NCBI RefSeq assembly: GCF_004343075.1 | Contig: NZ_SLXP01000004.1 | Span: 1-64,000, forward strand | Length of the DNA stretch: 64,000 nucleotides | Origin: Rhodovulum marinum | Lineage (GTDB): Bacteria; Pseudomonadota; Alphaproteobacteria; Rhodobacterales; Rhodobacteraceae | Direction of reading: 5' to 3' | Shown: piece by piece, positions 46,355-55,173 of the stretch | Layout of the letters: the number at the start of each line of letters is the position of its first letter | How positions within the stretch are numbered: the stretch's first letter is position 1 | Position numbers and translations under genes: made by a program | Notes under the pieces: generated by a model | What the model was told of the DNA's origin: nothing | The model's input: only the letters and a program-made list of their open reading frames with translations | Database searches by the model: none

Positions 46355-47223
46355 CGGTTCAGCACGCGCCCCGCGACCGCGTCGAGTTTCGCGACCAGCG
46401 CGGGGTCGCGTTTTTCCGGCGCGGTGATCATCGCGTATTCCAGCGCCGTATCGCAGCCCTTGTCACAGGGTTTGTGCGCCCCCAGCAGGCCCGGCAGGCG
46501 GGTGACCATGGCGCGGGCCTTTTCGGCGTTGCCCATCAGCGTCTTGACGATATCGGCCACCTCGACCGCGTCGTGGTCGGGGTGCCAGCAGTCGTAGTCG
46601 GTGACCATGGCGATGGAGGCATAGCAAAGCTCGGCCTCGCGGGCGAGTTTCGCCTCGGGCATGTTGGTCATGCCGATCACGTCGCAGCCCCAGTTTTCCC
46701 GGTAAAGCTTCGATTCCGCCAGCGTCGAGAATTGCGGGCCTTCCATCGCGAGATAGGTGCCGCCCTGGTGGATGGTGATGCCCTCGTCGCGGGCGGCCTG
46801 AAGGCAATGGGCCGACAGGCGCCCGCAGGTCGGGTGCGCCACGCTGACATGGGCGACGCAGCCCTGGCCGAAAAAGCTTTTCTCGCGGGCGAAGGTGCGG
46901 TCGATGAACTGTTCGACCACCACGAAATCGCCGGGTGCCATTTCCTCGCGGAACGATCCGCAGGCGGACACGGACACCACGTCGGTCGCGCCCAGCCGTT
47001 TCAGCGCGTCGATATTGGCGCGATAGGGCACGGTCGAGGGCGAATGCACGTGGCCCCGGCCGTGGCGCGGCAGGAAGGCCATCTTCACCCCGTCCAGCGT
47101 GCCGGTCAGGATCTCGTCGGACGGCGTGCCCCAGGGGCTGTCCACCGCCTGCCAGCGCGCATCCTCCAGCCCGTCGATGTCGTAGACACCCGAGCCGCCG
47201 ATCACCGCGATCATCCGTTCCAT
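46351..47223 (-). CDS. mtaP: S-methyl-5'-thioadenosine phosphorylase
   Basis: A 290-residue phosphorylase that releases adenine and 5-methylthioribose-1-phosphate from methylthioadenosine. Motifs are AVIGGSGVYDIDGL, LPRHGRGHVHSPS, VSACGSFREEM, AMEGPQFSTLAES and IGMTNMPEAKLARE. Its adenine product is a substrate for the Apt enzyme encoded 1.6 kb away on the same strand. Confidence 0.94.
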   Translation of the reverse strand: MERMIAVIGGSGVYDIDGLEDARWQAVDSPWGTPSDEILTGTLDGVKMAFLPRHGRGHVHSPSTVPYRANIDALKRLGATDVVSVSACGSFREEMAPGDFVVVEQFIDRTFAREKSFFGQGCVAHVSVAHPTCGRLSAHCLQAARDEGITIHQGGTYLAMEGPQFSTLAESKLYRENWGCDVIGMTNMPEAKLAREAELCYASIAMVTDYDCWHPDHDAVEVADIVKTLMGNAEKARAMVTRLPGLLGAHKPCDKGCDTALEYAMITAPEKRDPALVAKLDAVAGRVLNR

Positions 47224-47333
47224 GTGGTCCGCCCCTCTCGTTCGGATCGTTGATAGTGCGAGTCGGCGCCCCTTTTAGGGGGCCGCGCGCCGGGCGCAAA
47301 GCCGAAGCTTGGCCGCAGGCGGGAACGGCCCGG

Positions 47334-47948
47334 CTATTCGCCCTGTTCGCCGGGGCGATTCAACGCGAACACCTCGCGGATCACGGCGTAATCGCGATAG
47401 CCCATCCGCGCCAGCGGCTGGAAGCGCGTGACGTCGAAACGCCCGTCCACGATGCAATCGTCGCGCAGGTGGATGCCGGTGACCTCGCCGAAGACGACGA
47501 AATTGGCTGCGCCGGGCAGCTGCACGATCTGCGTCAGGCGGCATTCCAGGTTCGCGGGCGCGGTGGCGACGCGGGGGCAGTCGATGGTGTCGCATGGCGC
47601 CTTGGGCAGGCCGGCATGGGCGAATTCGTCCACCTCGCGCGGCAGCGCGGCCGAGGTGGCGTTCATCGCGTCGCGGGCGGCGTATTCGACGATGTTCACG
47701 CAAAAGACGCCGGTGTCGCGGATGTTCGCCACGCTGTCCTTGGTGCCGTCGCGGTCGGGTTTCGCCGCGGTCGAGGCGAACATCACCTGCGGCGGGTCGT
47801 AGGCGACGGCATTGAAGAAGGAGTAGGGCGCGAGGTTGTCCCTCCCGTCCGCGCCGCGGGTGGAGATCCAGCCGATGGGGCGCGGCGTGACGATGGCGTT
47901 GAACGGGTTGTGCGGCAACGGGTGGCCGTCGGCGGGGCGGTAGAACAT
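47334..47948 (-). CDS. Flavin reductase-like FMN-binding protein
   Basis: A 204-residue protein of the flavin reductase-like family. FNAIVTPRPIGWISTRGADG and NLAPYSFFNAVAYDPPQVMF are the typical flavin-binding opening. The start at 47948 gives this opening at residue 13. Members supply reduced flavin to oxygenases or act as nitroreductase-like proteins; the partner is not evident here. Confidence 0.88.
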   Translation of the reverse strand: MFYRPADGHPLPHNPFNAIVTPRPIGWISTRGADGRDNLAPYSFFNAVAYDPPQVMFASTAAKPDRDGTKDSVANIRDTGVFCVNIVEYAARDAMNATSAALPREVDEFAHAGLPKAPCDTIDCPRVATAPANLECRLTQIVQLPGAANFVVFGEVTGIHLRDDCIVDGRFDVTRFQPLARMGYRDYAVIREVFALNRPGEQGE

Positions 47949-48023
47949 GGCGCGCCTTTTTCGTGCGTTTGCCCCCGTCATAGCCGCGTGCTAGGGCCGT
48001 TTCCAGCAGGACGGAGGGCAGCC

Positions 48024-48539
48024 TTGTTCCGGGTGGCCGAGGAAACGGCAGAGGATTGGTGGGAGGTGGAGGCGCTTTACGACCTCTGCTTTGCGCCGGG
48101 GCGCTCGGCGCTGTCGTCCTATCGGCTGCGCGAGGGGGTAAACCCGGTGCCGGGGCTGTGCCTGACCGCGCGCGACGGCGACGGGATCCTGGCCGCCGCG
48201 ATCCGCTATTGGCCGGTGCTGGTGGGCGGGGCGCCCGCGCTTTTGCTGGGGCCGGTGGCGGTGCACCCGACGCGGCAGGGCGAGGGGCTGGGGGCGATGC
48301 TGATCCGCGAGTCGCTGGAGCGGGCGCGGGTGCTGGGGTTCGGCCGGGTGATGCTGGTGGGCGATGCGCCCTATTATGGCCGGTTCGGGTTCGAGAAGCT
48401 GGAGGGCGTCGAGATGCCGCCGCCCACCAACCCCGAGCGCGTGCTGGGGATCGCGCTGGTGCCCGGCGCCTGGCAGGATGTGAGCGGCGCGGTGACACGG
48501 GCCGGGCCGCCCCAGGGCGGCACGGGGCGGGCGGTCTGA
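48024..48539 (+). CDS. GNAT-family N-acetyltransferase
   Basis: A 171-residue acetyltransferase. The acetyl-CoA site reads LGPVAVHPTRQGEGLGAMLI, and VMLVGDAPYYGRFGFEKL is the family's usual continuation (YhbS-like). A TTG at 48024 has GGAGGG six bases before it and gives the conserved FRVAEETAED opening; a GTG three codons later is the alternative. The gene diverges from the flavin reductase. Confidence 0.85.
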   Translation: MFRVAEETAEDWWEVEALYDLCFAPGRSALSSYRLREGVNPVPGLCLTARDGDGILAAAIRYWPVLVGGAPALLLGPVAVHPTRQGEGLGAMLIRESLERARVLGFGRVMLVGDAPYYGRFGFEKLEGVEMPPPTNPERVLGIALVPGAWQDVSGAVTRAGPPQGGTGRAV

Positions 48540-48620
48540 CCCTGGCGGTGCGGGAGGACGGACGAGCGGCAGCCGGGCCGGGCCGCCGCGCCTGATCCGG
48601 CGGGTTTGTCCGAGGTTCGG

Positions 48621-48677
48621 GTTTCGCCGCGCTTGCGCGCGGCGACCGGCGCCGGGGGCTGCGCCCCCGGCGTTGGA
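48621..48677 (+). repeat. Double-hairpin repeat, copy 4
   Basis: Left hairpin TCGCCGCGC-TTGC-GCGCGGCGA and right hairpin CGCCGGGGGC-TGC-GCCCCCGGCG, ending in TTGGA. It uses a third left-stem sequence, again paired. Confidence 0.85.
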
Positions 48678-48852
48678 GGGCGGGGTGTTTCCGGGATCGG
48701 TGGGGTGCGCCGGGCCAGGGCGACCGGTCGGGCCGCCTTGGGGCTGTGGTCGTGCGATCGGCGGGGGGCCTTGGCGGGCACGGTTGTCGCGTTTCAGGTT
48801 TTGGAGGGCGGGGCGCGTGGGTCCGGGCGATCGGCAAGGGGAAAGCAGAGGG

Positions 48853-48909
48853 GTTTCGCCGCGCTTACGCGCGGCGACCGGCGCCGGGGGCTGCGCCCCC
48901 GGCGTTGGA
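48853..48909 (+). repeat. Double-hairpin repeat, copy 5
   Basis: Identical to copy 4 over its 57 bases except for one loop base (TTAC instead of TTGC). The two copies are therefore a recent duplication. Confidence 0.87.
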
Positions 48910-49042
48910 TCGTGGGGGAGTTTTGCCTTGGACCGCATGCGGGTGGTCTGGGGGATTCCGGCCTGCGGGGACGCGGCCGGGTGGGGCGGTTGGGCATGGC
49001 TGGAGCGTGGGTCCGTACCGTTCTGGCGCTTTGGTGGCTTGG

Positions 49043-49098
49043 GTTTCGCCGCGCTGGTGCGCGGCGACCGGGGCCGGGGGCTGACGCCCCCGGCAGTT
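49043..49098 (+). repeat. Double-hairpin repeat, copy 6
   Basis: Left hairpin TCGCCGCGC-TGGT-GCGCGGCGA and right hairpin GCCGGGGGC-TGAC-GCCCCCGGC. The left stem matches copies 4-5 and the right stem matches copies 1-2, so it looks like a mosaic. Confidence 0.85.
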
Positions 49099-49115
49099 GT
49101 GTGACGGTTTGGGTC

Positions 49116-49152
49116 TGGCCCCGGTTGCCTTGGCGAAGCCAAGGCGAAACCC
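49116..49152 (-). repeat. Partial double-hairpin repeat, copy 7, inverted
   Basis: On the minus strand it reads GGTTTCGCC, then a left hairpin with the TTGGC/GCCAA stem of copy 1, then AACCGGGGCC. The right hairpin is absent. It faces copy 6 at a distance of 17 bp. Confidence 0.75.
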
Positions 49153-49236
49153 GTGCCTGCCACCGGCGGTGCCTCTGGGCGGGGCGGCTGGGCACGCTAT
49201 ATCGTTGCCCGGAAATCGACGAGGGATGTTCGACGC

Positions 49237-49887
49237 ATGTTTTCCTTTCTCAGCCGCAAGACCGACATGGTGGCCGAGGCCGATGCCTGGCCCGGCCGCC
49301 CCGATCCGATCCCGACCGCAGAGATGCACCACGTCTTTCACCGCCCGCTCAAGGCGCCCTTGCCCGAGGGGATGGAGGAGGCGGTGTTCGCCATGGGCTG
49401 TTTCTGGGGGGTGGAGCGCAAGTTCTGGCAGTTGCCGGGCGTGTGGATGACGGCGGCGGGCTATGCGGGGGGCTTTACCCCGAACCCGACCTATGACGAG
49501 GTGTGCACCGGGCGCACCGGCCATACCGAGGTGGTGCGCGTGGTCCATGACCCCGCGCAGATCGGCTATGACGCGCTGTTGCGCGCCTTCTGGGAGGGGC
49601 ATGACCCCACCCAGGGCATGCGCCAGGGCAATGACCGGGGCACGCAGTACCGTTCGGCCATCTATACCTTTACCGACGCGCAGGCCGCCGCGGCCGAGGC
49701 CAGCCGGGCGGCCTATCAGGCGCGGCTGGACGCCGCCGGTTACGGGGCGATCACCACCGAGATCCGCCCCGCGCCGCCATTCTATTATGCCGAGGGCTAT
49801 CACCAGCAATACCTGGCCAAGAATCCGGGCGGCTATTGCGGGCTGGGCGGGACCGGGGTGCGTTGCCCCATCGGCACGGAGGCCTGA
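49237..49887 (+). CDS. msrA: Peptide methionine sulfoxide reductase MsrA
   Basis: A 216-residue repair enzyme for methionine-S-sulfoxide. The catalytic cysteine is in [36 protein letters not shown] and [15 protein letters not shown] follow. The C-terminus has [18 protein letters not shown] with two candidate recycling cysteines. The start at 49237 has GAGGGA upstream at a rather long distance. Confidence 0.94.
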   Translation: MFSFLSRKTDMVAEADAWPGRPDPIPTAEMHHVFHRPLKAPLPEGMEEAVFAMGCFWGVERKFWQLPGVWMTAAGYAGGFTPNPTYDEVCTGRTGHTEVVRVVHDPAQIGYDALLRAFWEGHDPTQGMRQGNDRGTQYRSAIYTFTDAQAAAAEASRAAYQARLDAAGYGAITTEIRPAPPFYYAEGYHQQYLAKNPGGYCGLGGTGVRCPIGTEA

Positions 49888-50187
49888 GCCGCAGGCGCCC
49901 GCGGGGTGCGGCCGGTGCGTCGGCGGTTCGGGTCCGCGATGCGGGCGCGTCCCCCGTTCCGGGCCCCGGGCGGGGCGCTGGCCGGGGCGGCGGGCTGATC
50001 CATGGGGGGCGCTGGCGGTCCCGGCGAAGGGTGGAGCGCGAGGCCGCGGCGTGGCTGGACCGCCCGGTGACGCGGCGTGCCGCGCCTCGGGGGCCGTCAT
50101 CCCGGCCGGGCGGGTGATCGCGGCGCTTGACCCGGCCGCGCCCGGGGCCTAGGCGCTGGTCAGCCCCGCCTGCCAAGGAGATCGCCC
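49888..50187. other. Intergenic region msrA/prmA
   Basis: A 300-bp GC-rich gap. I see no copy of the double-hairpin repeat, no clear promoter and no small gene, apart from CAAGGAGA just upstream of prmA, its ribosome-binding site. Confidence 0.5.
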
Positions 50188-51063
50188 ATGCCCACCTATA
50201 CCGCGTTGACCACCCTGTCGGGCCCGGCCCGGGCCGAGGCATTGGGCGAGGCGATGGAGCGGCTGGACCCCGCGCCCAGCGGGGTCGGCGTGTTCGAGAT
50301 CGAGGACGGGTCGGGTCTGTGGGAGGTGGGCGGCTATTTCACCGAGACGCCCGATGCCGCGGGCCTTGCGCTTTTGGCCGCGATGCATGGGGCGCGCGAA
50401 TTCATCGTGTCGGAACTGCCGGAAACCGACTGGGTGGCCAAGGTGAAACGCGAGCTGGCCCCGGTCGAGGCGGGGCGGTTCTTCGTCTATGGCAGCCACG
50501 ATGCGGACCGGGTGCCCGGGGGCTGTATCCCGCTGTTGATCGAGGCGTCGATGGCGTTCGGCACCGGGCATCACGGCACCACGCAGGGCTGTCTGCGGGC
50601 GCTGGACCGGCTGGCCACGGCCGGCATCGCGCCGCGCGCGGTGGCCGATATCGGCTGCGGCACGGCGGTTCTGGCGATGGCGGCGGCGCGGCTGTGGCAG
50701 GTGCCGGTGCTGGCGTCCGACATCGACCCGGTCGCCGTCGAGGTGGCCGAGGCGAACGTGGCCGCGAACGGCCTGGCGGGGCGGGTGCGCTGCCTGGAGG
50801 CGGCGGGGTTCGACCACCCCGAGCTGGACGCCGCGGCGCCCTACGACCTGGTGTTCGCCAATATCCTGAAGGCGCCGCTGATGGCGCTGGCCCCCGACAT
50901 GGCGGCGCGAATCGCCCCGGGCGGCTATGCGATCCTGTCGGGTCTGCTGGTGGAACAGGGCGACGAGGTGGCGGCGTGTTACGGGGAAACCGGGCTGATT
51001 GTCCACGAGCGCGAGGAAATCGGCGACTGGGTCACGCTTTGTCTTCGGAAATCCGCGGGTTAG
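50188..51063 (+). CDS. prmA: Ribosomal protein L11 methyltransferase
   Basis: A 291-residue SAM-dependent methyltransferase. The substrate-binding N-terminal domain ends near 115; IEASMAFGTGHHGTTQGCLR and VADIGCGTAVLAMAAARL are the SAM-site signatures, and FANILKAPLMALAPD is the catalytic NxxxxP-like motif of the family. AAGGAGA lies before the ATG. Confidence 0.92.
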   Translation: MPTYTALTTLSGPARAEALGEAMERLDPAPSGVGVFEIEDGSGLWEVGGYFTETPDAAGLALLAAMHGAREFIVSELPETDWVAKVKRELAPVEAGRFFVYGSHDADRVPGGCIPLLIEASMAFGTGHHGTTQGCLRALDRLATAGIAPRAVADIGCGTAVLAMAAARLWQVPVLASDIDPVAVEVAEANVAANGLAGRVRCLEAAGFDHPELDAAAPYDLVFANILKAPLMALAPDMAARIAPGGYAILSGLLVEQGDEVAACYGETGLIVHEREEIGDWVTLCLRKSAG

Positions 51064-51125
51064 GCCGCAATTTCGCCCTTTTTTCCACGCATTATCGTCA
51101 TGGTTGGGTGTGTAGGAACTGGGCC

Positions 51126-51476
51126 ATGTACGATCCGCAATACGAAGAGTTTCGCGGCCGGCTGGCAAAGCTGGAGCGGATGCATCGCAAGGGTTATGGC
51201 TTCGAGGCGCCGGGCACGATGGGCCGGTCCCGCTATCGCCGTGGCCTGTCCGGGCGGATTCCGTTGTGGCGCTCGCTTGGGACGATCGCGCTGGCCGTGG
51301 TCGTGGTCAAGGCGCTGATCCTCGCCCAGATCGGCCCGATCAGCTATCACCAGCGGCTGGAAAGCGCGGCGGGCGACTCGGTCGTGCAGCAGGTTTCTAT
51401 CTATATCATGCAGATCGACCCGGTCACCGAATGGATGGCGGGCGAGATGGTCAGGCTGGTGGGCCTGCTGGGCTGA
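51126..51476 (+). CDS. Single-pass membrane protein of unknown function
   Basis: A 116-residue protein with an acidic/basic N-terminal part (YDPQYEEFRGRLAKLERMHR) and one membrane segment (SLGTIALAVVVVKALILAQI, about residues 50-69). The C-terminal half is probably periplasmic. GGAACTGGG precedes the ATG. It lies 62 bp after prmA on the same strand. No family recognised. Confidence 0.7.
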   Translation: MYDPQYEEFRGRLAKLERMHRKGYGFEAPGTMGRSRYRRGLSGRIPLWRSLGTIALAVVVVKALILAQIGPISYHQRLESAAGDSVVQQVSIYIMQIDPVTEWMAGEMVRLVGLLG

Positions 51477-51508
51477 TCGCCGCGCCCCCCGACATGCCGA
51501 TGTGAAAA

Positions 51509-51535
51509 GCCCCGGCCGGATTGTCCGACCGGGGC
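51509..51535. terminator. Terminator between convergent genes
   Basis: A 7-bp outer stem (GCCCCGG with CCGGGGC) encloses a mismatch and a further four pairs (CGGA with TCCG). AAAA precedes it and CCTTCG follows. It serves the prmA-side transcript and may also act on the DUF1127 gene. Confidence 0.65.
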
Positions 51536-51598
51536 CTTCGCGTTGCGTGAGGGGCGCAACGGCGCCCGCGCGGGCCCGTGCCCGGCGGGCAACGGGGA

Positions 51599-51802
51599 TC
51601 AGCGCGTGATGCGGTCGATATCGGCGCGGCACAGCCCGATATCGTCAAGCTCGCGGTCCGACAGGCGCGACAGCGCGTTGCGGGTGACGCGGGCATCGTT
51701 CCAGGCGGCCAGCGCGCCCATGAGATCGGGCAGCAGGCGGTGCAGACGGCCTCCGAAAAGGCGGCCGTTCAGATGGGGGCGGGTGGTGGTGTAAACAGCC
51801 AT
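51599..51802 (-). CDS. DUF1127 protein
   Basis: A 67-residue basic protein. The C-terminal signature [20 protein letters not shown] followed by ADIDRI is the DUF1127 motif. Alphaproteobacterial members bind RNA or affect phosphate and carbon metabolism. The start at 51802 gives the normal family length; a much longer frame continues upstream on this strand but is only the antisense of the ruv genes. Confidence 0.88.
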   Translation of the reverse strand: MAVYTTTRPHLNGRLFGGRLHRLLPDLMGALAAWNDARVTRNALSRLSDRELDDIGLCRADIDRITR

Positions 51803-51910
51803 CTCTCGTCGTCCTTCCACGGTCGGGCAAGGGGTCTTGCACTTGGTTCGTGGTTTGGCAGCTAGGCGCCCGGCCTGCGCCGCACAAGCCGGAAAAATCG
51901 CATGGGACGC

Positions 51911-51954
51911 ATGCAGGCGCTGCATGGCGCGACGATACGCTAACACTTTGTTAG
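51911..51954. promoter_or_regulatory. Two adjacent short palindromes
   Basis: ATGCAGGCGCTGCAT (51911-51925) and CTAACACTTTGTTAG (51940-51954) each have 6-bp arms around 3 bases. Their centres are 29 bp apart. They could be operators for the DUF1127 gene, whose start is 109 bp away. Confidence 0.35.
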
Positions 51955-52078
51955 AGAACGGAAAACAGTCGCCCGGAAAATGTCGTTTCCAGGCCATGAG
52001 GCGGCGATTCCGGCCGCCCGCTGCTGCGCCCGGCGCGCAGCACGCGATGCGGCGGGGCCGCGATTGCCGCTGGCCGAT

Positions 52079-52093
52079 GTTCGCTTTTCGTGC
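52079..52093 (+). promoter_or_regulatory. Imperfect LexA-like box upstream of ruvC
   Basis: GTTC-N7-GTGC, one base from the alphaproteobacterial LexA consensus GTTC-N7-GTTC, ends 37 bp before the ruvC start. Damage-inducible control of ruvCAB would be sensible, but the match is imperfect. Confidence 0.3.
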
Positions 52094-52130
52094 TACTGCG
52101 TCCGAAAAGACACAGGAAAGCGGGGTGCGC

Positions 52131-52637
52131 ATGCGCGTTCTGGGCGTCGATCCCGGCCTTCGCAGCACCGGTTGGGGCGTGATCGAGCAGGATAACGGGC
52201 GGCTGTCGCATGTGGCGAACGGCCAATGCGTTTCGGCGGGCGCGACGCTGGCCGAACGGCTGTTGTCGCTGCACGACCAACTGTCCGAGATCATGGCCCG
52301 GCACGCCCCCGAGGCGGCGGCGGTCGAACAGACCTTCGTCAACCGCGACGCGGCCGGCACGCTGAAGCTGGGCCAGGCCCGCGGTATCGCGTTGCTGGTG
52401 CCGGCAAAGGCGGGGCTCGCGGTGGGCGAATACGCCCCCAACGCGGTCAAGAAGGCGGTGGTCGGCGTGGGGCATGCCGACAAGCGGCAGGTGGAACACA
52501 TGGTGCGGCTGCAATTCCCCGGCATCAAGATCGCGGGTCCCGATGCGGCGGATGCGCTGGCCATCGCGATGTGCCACGCGTTCCACCTGGCCTCGGGCGG
52601 GCGGCTGGCCGCGGCGCTGGCCAAGGCGGGCGCATGA
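52131..52637 (+). CDS. ruvC: Holliday junction endonuclease RuvC
   Basis: A 168-residue resolvase. The acidic catalytic residues are visible in [14 protein letters not shown] (D7), [10 protein letters not shown] and [11 protein letters not shown]. The ATG at 52131 follows CAGGAAAG. Its TGA overlaps the ruvA ATG (ATGA). Confidence 0.95.
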   Translation: MRVLGVDPGLRSTGWGVIEQDNGRLSHVANGQCVSAGATLAERLLSLHDQLSEIMARHAPEAAAVEQTFVNRDAAGTLKLGQARGIALLVPAKAGLAVGEYAPNAVKKAVVGVGHADKRQVEHMVRLQFPGIKIAGPDAADALAIAMCHAFHLASGGRLAAALAKAGA

Positions 52638-53290
52638 TCGGGCGCATCGCCGGGCGGCTGATCCATCGCGGCCCCGACCACGTGATGATCGACGTGGGCG
52701 GCGTGGGTTATATCGTGCAGGTGTCCGACCGGACGCTGGCCGCGCTGCCCGGCCCGGGCGAGGCGGTGGCGCTGTTCACCGACCTTCTGGTGCGCGAGGA
52801 TCTGCTGCAGCTGTACGGTTTTCCCACGCTGCACGAACGCGAATGGCACCGGTTGCTGATGGGCGTGCAGGGGATCGGCGCCAAGGCGTCGATGGCGATT
52901 CTGGGCACGCTGGGGGCCGAGGGCGTGGGCCGGGCGATTGCGCTGGGCGACTGGGGCGCGATCAAGGCCGCGCCGGGCGTCGGGCCCAAGATCGCGCAGC
53001 GTGTGGTGAACGAGTTGAAGGGCAAGGCGCCGGGCGTGATGGCGCTGGGCGGGACGCTGGCGGCGGCCAGCGGCATGGCGCCGGCCGATACGCCGGTGAT
53101 CGAGGCGGCGCCGCCGCGCCCCGCGCCCTCGGCCAGCGCGCAGGCCGAGGCCCTGTCGGCGCTGGGCAACCTTGGCTATGCTCCGTCCGAGGCCGCGGGC
53201 GCCGTCGCCCAGGCCGCCGGAGAGGCGCCCGGGGCCGATACGCCCGCGCTGATCCGCGCCGCCCTGAAACTGCTGGCCCCCAAAGGCTGA
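52634..53290 (+). CDS. ruvA: Holliday junction branch-migration protein RuvA
   Basis: A 218-residue junction-binding protein. Domain I opens with [20 protein letters not shown]; the two helix-hairpin-helix motifs are [14 protein letters not shown] and [16 protein letters not shown]. The C-terminal RuvB-contact domain is joined by an Ala/Pro-rich linker (about 140-165). Confidence 0.95.
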   Translation: MIGRIAGRLIHRGPDHVMIDVGGVGYIVQVSDRTLAALPGPGEAVALFTDLLVREDLLQLYGFPTLHEREWHRLLMGVQGIGAKASMAILGTLGAEGVGRAIALGDWGAIKAAPGVGPKIAQRVVNELKGKAPGVMALGGTLAAASGMAPADTPVIEAAPPRPAPSASAQAEALSALGNLGYAPSEAAGAVAQAAGEAPGADTPALIRAALKLLAPKG

Positions 53291-53293
53291 GCC

Positions 53294-54325
53294 ATGACCG
53301 AACCCGACCCCACCCTGCGCCCCGACCGCCGCCCCGAGGATGCCGACCGCGCGTTGCGCCCCGACACGCTGGACGAGTTCATCGGCCAGGCCGAGGCGCG
53401 CGCCAACCTGCGCGTCTTCCTGCAAAGCGCGCGCCAGCGGGGCGAGGCGATGGACCACGCGCTGTTCCACGGCCCCCCGGGCCTGGGCAAGACGACGCTG
53501 GCCCAGATCGTCGCGCGCGAGCTGGGCGTGAATTTCCGCATGACCTCGGGCCCGGTGCTGGCCAAGGCGGGGGACCTGGCGGCGATCCTGACCAATCTTG
53601 AATCGCGCGACGTGTTGTTCATCGACGAGATCCACCGCCTGAACCCGGCGGTCGAAGAGGTGCTGTATCCCGCGCTGGAGGATTTCGAGCTGGACCTGGT
53701 GATCGGCGAGGGGCCGGCCGCGCGCACCGTGCGGATCGAGTTGCAGCCCTTCACGCTGGTCGGCGCCACGACGCGGCTGGGCCTGTTGACGACGCCCTTG
53801 CGCGACCGGTTCGGCATTCCCGTGCGGCTGCAATTCTATACCGACGCGGAACTGGAACAGATCGTCTCGCGCGGGGCGCGCCTGATGGGGGTGCCCGCCG
53901 ATGCGGACGGGTTGAGGGAAATCGCGCGCCGCGCCCGCGGCACGCCGCGGATCGCCGGGCGTCTGTTGCGCCGGGTCGTCGATTTCGCGCTGGTCGAGGG
54001 CGACGGGCGGATCACCCGCGCGGTGGCCGACCATGCCCTGACCCGGATGGAGGTGGACGCGATGGGCCTGGATGGCGCCGACCGCCGCTACCTGCGGCTG
54101 ATCGCCGAGAATTACGCGGGCGGCCCGGTGGGGATCGAGACGCTGTCCGCCGCGCTGTCGGAATCGCGCGACGCGCTGGAAGAGGTGATCGAACCCTACT
54201 TGCTGCAACAGGGGTTGATCCAGCGGACCCCCCGCGGCCGGATGCTGGCGGCCAAGGCCTGGGCCCATCTGGGCCTGCCCGCGCCGCGCGCCCCCGGCCA
54301 GACCGACCTGTTCGACGGAGCCTGA
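53294..54325 (+). CDS. ruvB: Holliday junction helicase RuvB
   Basis: A 343-residue AAA+ motor. Walker A is [14 protein letters not shown], Walker B is [12 protein letters not shown], and sensor 1 is [20 protein letters not shown]. The C-terminal winged helix ends in [20 protein letters not shown]. It follows ruvA by three bases. Confidence 0.96.
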   Translation: MTEPDPTLRPDRRPEDADRALRPDTLDEFIGQAEARANLRVFLQSARQRGEAMDHALFHGPPGLGKTTLAQIVARELGVNFRMTSGPVLAKAGDLAAILTNLESRDVLFIDEIHRLNPAVEEVLYPALEDFELDLVIGEGPAARTVRIELQPFTLVGATTRLGLLTTPLRDRFGIPVRLQFYTDAELEQIVSRGARLMGVPADADGLREIARRARGTPRIAGRLLRRVVDFALVEGDGRITRAVADHALTRMEVDAMGLDGADRRYLRLIAENYAGGPVGIETLSAALSESRDALEEVIEPYLLQQGLIQRTPRGRMLAAKAWAHLGLPAPRAPGQTDLFDGA

Positions 54326-54327
54326 CC

Positions 54328-55173
54328 ATGCGCCGGTTTGCCGCCCTGATCGCCCTTGCCGCCACGCCCTTGTGCGCCCAGCCCGTCACCTTGGGCGAGT
54401 ACGACGCGATCCAGACCCGGTTCGGCATGGTCTCGGTCGCGCCGATCTCGGCCGGAGAGACGGGCGTGTTCTTCGGCGGGATGGCCACCCCGCTGGCCTC
54501 GGATCGGTGGGTGAAGCTGAAGGGCGCCTTTGCGCGTGCCGACGAGCCGTTCGACTGGGTCGTGGTCGAGACCAGCCACGGCGGCAACATGTGTCCGCTG
54601 TCGCTGATCGTGATCCAGATCGGCCAGGGGCGGGTCACCCGCAGCGACGCGATGGGCGGCTGCCTTGGCCCGGTCCGCGAGGTGCGGCTGGAGGCGGGCC
54701 GGATCGAGGTCGATATCGAGGACCCGGATATCCGGGTCGACATCCGCCGTTATGCCTTTGACGGGGTGGCCCTGACCGAGACGGCGATCGCGCCGGCACC
54801 GGCGGGGGCGGCGCCCGCGGGGGCGGGGCAGGACGTGACCCGCTGGCTGGGAGGGCATTCGGGGATGATCTTCGACGATGCATCCGAACTGGCCCGCTTT
54901 GGCGCGATCATGGACCTGGCGCAGATCGACGAATTGCGCCGCCGCGTCGCGGTGGGCGGCAACCCGGTGCGCCGCGGCGACTGGGTGTTCGGGGCGGGCT
55001 GCATGGCGCATCAGTGCAACGCGGTGGCGGGGGTCTGGGGTTTGCGCATCAGCGACGGCGCGCCGGTGGCGGTGTTCCTGGACGCAAGGCGCGCACCCCG
55101 CTTTTTCGGCCGGCCGGACGTGCTGGCCGACCCGGCCGTGGCGGCCTATGCGGCGGAAAGGGCCCTGCCATGA
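54328..55173 (+). CDS. Exported protein with a C-terminal Ivy-like region
   Basis: A 281-residue secreted protein (signal peptide cleaved near LCAQ). Residues about 18-150 form a domain with two cysteines (NMCPLSL and GGCLGPV). The C-terminal third has GDWVFGAGCMAHQCNAVAG followed by VWGLRISDG, which resembles the CxxHxC loop of Ivy lysozyme inhibitors (CKPHDC in E. coli, from memory). A role against lysozyme or lytic transglycosylases would fit the envelope genes around it. This is inference. It follows ruvB by two bases. Confidence 0.65.
   Translation: MRRFAALIALAATPLCAQPVTLGEYDAIQTRFGMVSVAPISAGETGVFFGGMATPLASDRWVKLKGAFARADEPFDWVVVETSHGGNMCPLSLIVIQIGQGRVTRSDAMGGCLGPVREVRLEAGRIEVDIEDPDIRVDIRRYAFDGVALTETAIAPAPAGAAPAGAGQDVTRWLGGHSGMIFDDASELARFGAIMDLAQIDELRRRVAVGGNPVRRGDWVFGAGCMAHQCNAVAGVWGLRISDGAPVAVFLDARRAPRFFGRPDVLADPAVAAYAAERALP

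Larger units (their letters stand above)
48540..49236. other. Intergenic region with repeat cluster B
   Basis: A 697-bp G-rich gap between the GNAT gene and msrA. It holds four copies of the double-hairpin repeat (listed separately), the last inverted and lacking its right hairpin. Between them the plus strand is strongly G-rich, without start signals or conserved protein features. I cannot support a gene here. Confidence 0.7.
51803..52130. other. Divergent intergenic region DUF1127/ruvC
   Basis: A 328-bp gap with two short palindromes and an imperfect LexA-like motif, listed separately. The AT-rich core lies at about 51935-51965. Confidence 0.5.

Noticed and set aside
48606-49496. A 296-codon plus-strand frame over repeat cluster B.
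   Set aside because: It is built from the repeat copies and enters msrA in the wrong frame; no family feature is present.
51803-54268. Long minus-strand extension upstream of the DUF1127 gene.
   Set aside because: Only the last 67 codons match a family; the rest is antisense to ruvC, ruvA and ruvB.
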